The position numbers were made by a program, and so were the translations under genes. Under the pieces are notes generated by a model, which saw nothing but the letters and a program-made list of their open reading frames with translations, searched no databases and had not been told where the DNA came from. Of a DNA stretch of 6,158 nucleotides, positions 5,157 through 6,158 are shown in pieces; position 1 is the first letter of the stretch; the number at the start of each line of letters is the position of its first letter. The stretch comes from Eggerthellaceae bacterium (GTDB taxonomy: Bacteria; Actinomycetota; Coriobacteriia; Coriobacteriales; Eggerthellaceae), in NCBI GenBank assembly GCA_017533165.1, contig JAFXIM010000056.1, forward strand, positions 1 through 6,158, read 5' to 3'.

Positions 5157-6158
5157 TTACTCCTCGTCCTCGGCTTCCTCGTCTTCAGCGCTCGTCAGGC
5201 CAAAGCCCAGGGACCCTACGGCGCCCAGAAGAGCATCGAGCTCGTCGAGATTGCGCTGGTAGGAACGCGGGGGCAAAGCCTCGCCGAGCATCTCCTCGCC
5301 TTCGGTGTTGAAGGTCGGCGGCTCGTCACCACCGATGAGGATGGTGTCATCCGGAGAGAACACCATGTCAAGCAGCTGGCTCATGTCATCGCTCGTAGCG
5401 GCAAGGTCATCCTCGATCACGTGCATGAGACCACGTGCAGACAGACCCTCCTTGAGCTCCTCGATGGCCTTCACGCCAATGCCCTCGATGCGCAGCAGGT
5501 CCTCCTCGGTGTGGCCGATGAGGTCGGCAACGGTCTCGATGCCAGCCTCGGAGAACTTGTTGGCCCAACGCTGGGAAACGCCCAGATCGTCATAGATGTA
5601 GAGGCGGGCCTCTTCATCGGAGAGGTTGTGGCCGCGATGACCCATGGCAAGCGCGCTGTAGTAACCAGCGTAGCCCGAACCGGCGTTGAAGTAGCCGTCG
5701 CCGTCAAGCGACCAATCCTGCGGCTGCGGCAGCAGGTCCTCGATCTCGCGCAGGGCATCCGGGGCGAAGTCGGGCAGAGCATCGCCAGAAACGCCTGCAA
5801 CCGGACGACCCTTGTAGGTGAGGCGAACGTCGCGGTAGCGGCCAAGGCCCGTACCAGCCGGGATGGGCTTGCCGATGATGACGTTCTCCTTGAGGCCTGC
5901 CAGGGTATCGGTCTTGCCCTCGATGGCAGCGTCGGTGAGGACCTTGGTGGTCTCCTGGAAGGATGCAGCGGAGAGCCAGGAATCGGTGGCAAGCGATGCC
6001 TTGGTGATACCAAGCAGCAGCGGCTGGCCCACCGGCGGGTTCTTGCCCTCGGCGATGAGCGCGTTGGCCGCGTCCTGGAACTCGTAGCGGTTGACCTGGC
6101 GGCCCGGCAGGTACTCCGAATCGCCCTGGTCGAGCACCGTCACCTTGCGCAGCATCTG
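5157..6158 (-). CDS. rpoC: DNA-directed RNA polymerase subunit beta', C-terminal part (partial)
   Basis: The window holds the last 333 residues of beta', entering at the right edge and ending at TAA 5157. Numbering from the first Met in the fragment, residues 1-111 are the conserved C-terminal core of bacterial Rpo[39 protein letters not shown], and the closing [17 protein letters not shown] at 88-104, part of the catalytic core near the active-centre base. In most bacteria the protein ends soon after that motif. Here about 220 more residues follow: a linker with [20 protein letters not shown] around 147-166, a helical segment at 189-243 that aligns with the C-terminal domain of the alpha subunit, a stretch rich in Asp, Glu and Pro, and an acidic tail ending EDEEAEDEE. 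The reading frame is open throughout with codon use like the core, so the extension is not a frameshift artefact. A strong terminator follows. Confidence 0.97.
   Translation of the reverse strand, partial: QMLRKVTVLDQGDSEYLPGRQVNRYEFQDAANALIAEGKNPPVGQPLLLGITKASLATDSWLSAASFQETTKVLTDAAIEGKTDTLAGLKENVIIGKPIPAGTGLGRYRDVRLTYKGRPVAGVSGDALPDFAPDALREIEDLLPQPQDWSLDGDGYFNAGSGYAGYYSALAMGHRGHNLSDEEARLYIYDDLGVSQRWANKFSEAGIETVADLIGHTEEDLLRIEGIGVKAIEELKEGLSARGLMHVIEDDLAATSDDMSQLLDMVFSPDDTILIGGDEPPTFNTEGEEMLGEALPPRSYQRNLDELDALLGAVGSLGFGLTSAEDEEAEDEE
5427..5591 (-). other. Alpha-CTD-like helix-hairpin-helix domain within the RpoC tail
   Basis: Residues 189-243 of the RpoC fragment align without gaps to residues 258-312 of E. 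coli RpoA, as I recall that sequence. Matches include DDL at the start (Asp258, Asp259, Leu260), the Arg265 and Asn268 positions in QRWAN versus VRSAN, the DL of [12 protein letters not shown] versus GDLVQRTEVELL, Thr285 and Glu286, the Gly296 and Lys298 positions in GIGVKAI versus NLGKKSL, and the closing RGL. Arg265, Asn268, Gly296 and Lys298 are known DNA-backbone and minor-groove contacts in alpha-CTD; Ser299 is Ala here. The fold assignment is an inference from this alignment. Confidence 0.75.

Noticed and set aside
5157..5192. Acidic repeat at the end of rpoC as a possible unstable repeat
   Set aside because: The GAG/GAC-type codons are mixed and form no exact tandem unit; better read as an ordinary acidic protein tail.
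1..6158. CRISPR arrays, insertion sequences, tRNA or rRNA genes, attachment sites
   Set aside because: No regularly spaced repeats, transposase frames, terminal inverted repeats or tRNA-like cloverleaf sequences were seen on either strand.

Overview
The window looks like a piece of a chromosome from a GC-rich, gut-type actinobacterium, most likely class Coriobacteriia (Collinsella-like). That placement rests on gene style, the unusual C-terminal extension of RpoC and a class B sortase; it is an inference, not a database result. Every gene I can support lies on the minus strand, so transcription runs from high to low coordinates. All intergenic gaps are under 300 bases.

In order of transcription: (1) the 3' end of rpoC (RNA polymerase beta'), which carries a roughly 220-residue tail beyond the usual end of the protein, followed by a strong intrinsic terminator; (2) hisE (phosphoribosyl-ATP pyrophosphatase), which appears without other histidine genes; (3) glmM (phosphoglucosamine mutase), 98 bases downstream of hisE and closed by a GC-rich hairpin; (4) a good sigma70-type promoter driving a 34-codon membrane peptide gene and, 33 bases later, a class B sortase with a long proline- and arginine-rich cytoplasmic N-terminus; (5) after a 279-base gap holding a candidate promoter, purM, then the first nine codons of purN, leaving the window at base 1.

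Functionally this is mostly housekeeping: transcription, histidine synthesis, UDP-GlcNAc supply for the cell wall, and two consecutive genes of de novo purine synthesis. The sortase and its small partner gene form a surface-related insert between glmM and purM.

Three points deserve most attention. The RpoC tail contains a segment that aligns without gaps to the C-terminal domain of the RNA polymerase alpha subunit, including its main DNA-contacting residues. The sortase gene ends in a run of nine G whose length sets which of three C-termini is made. The 34-residue membrane protein is short enough to be missed by ordinary gene callers.
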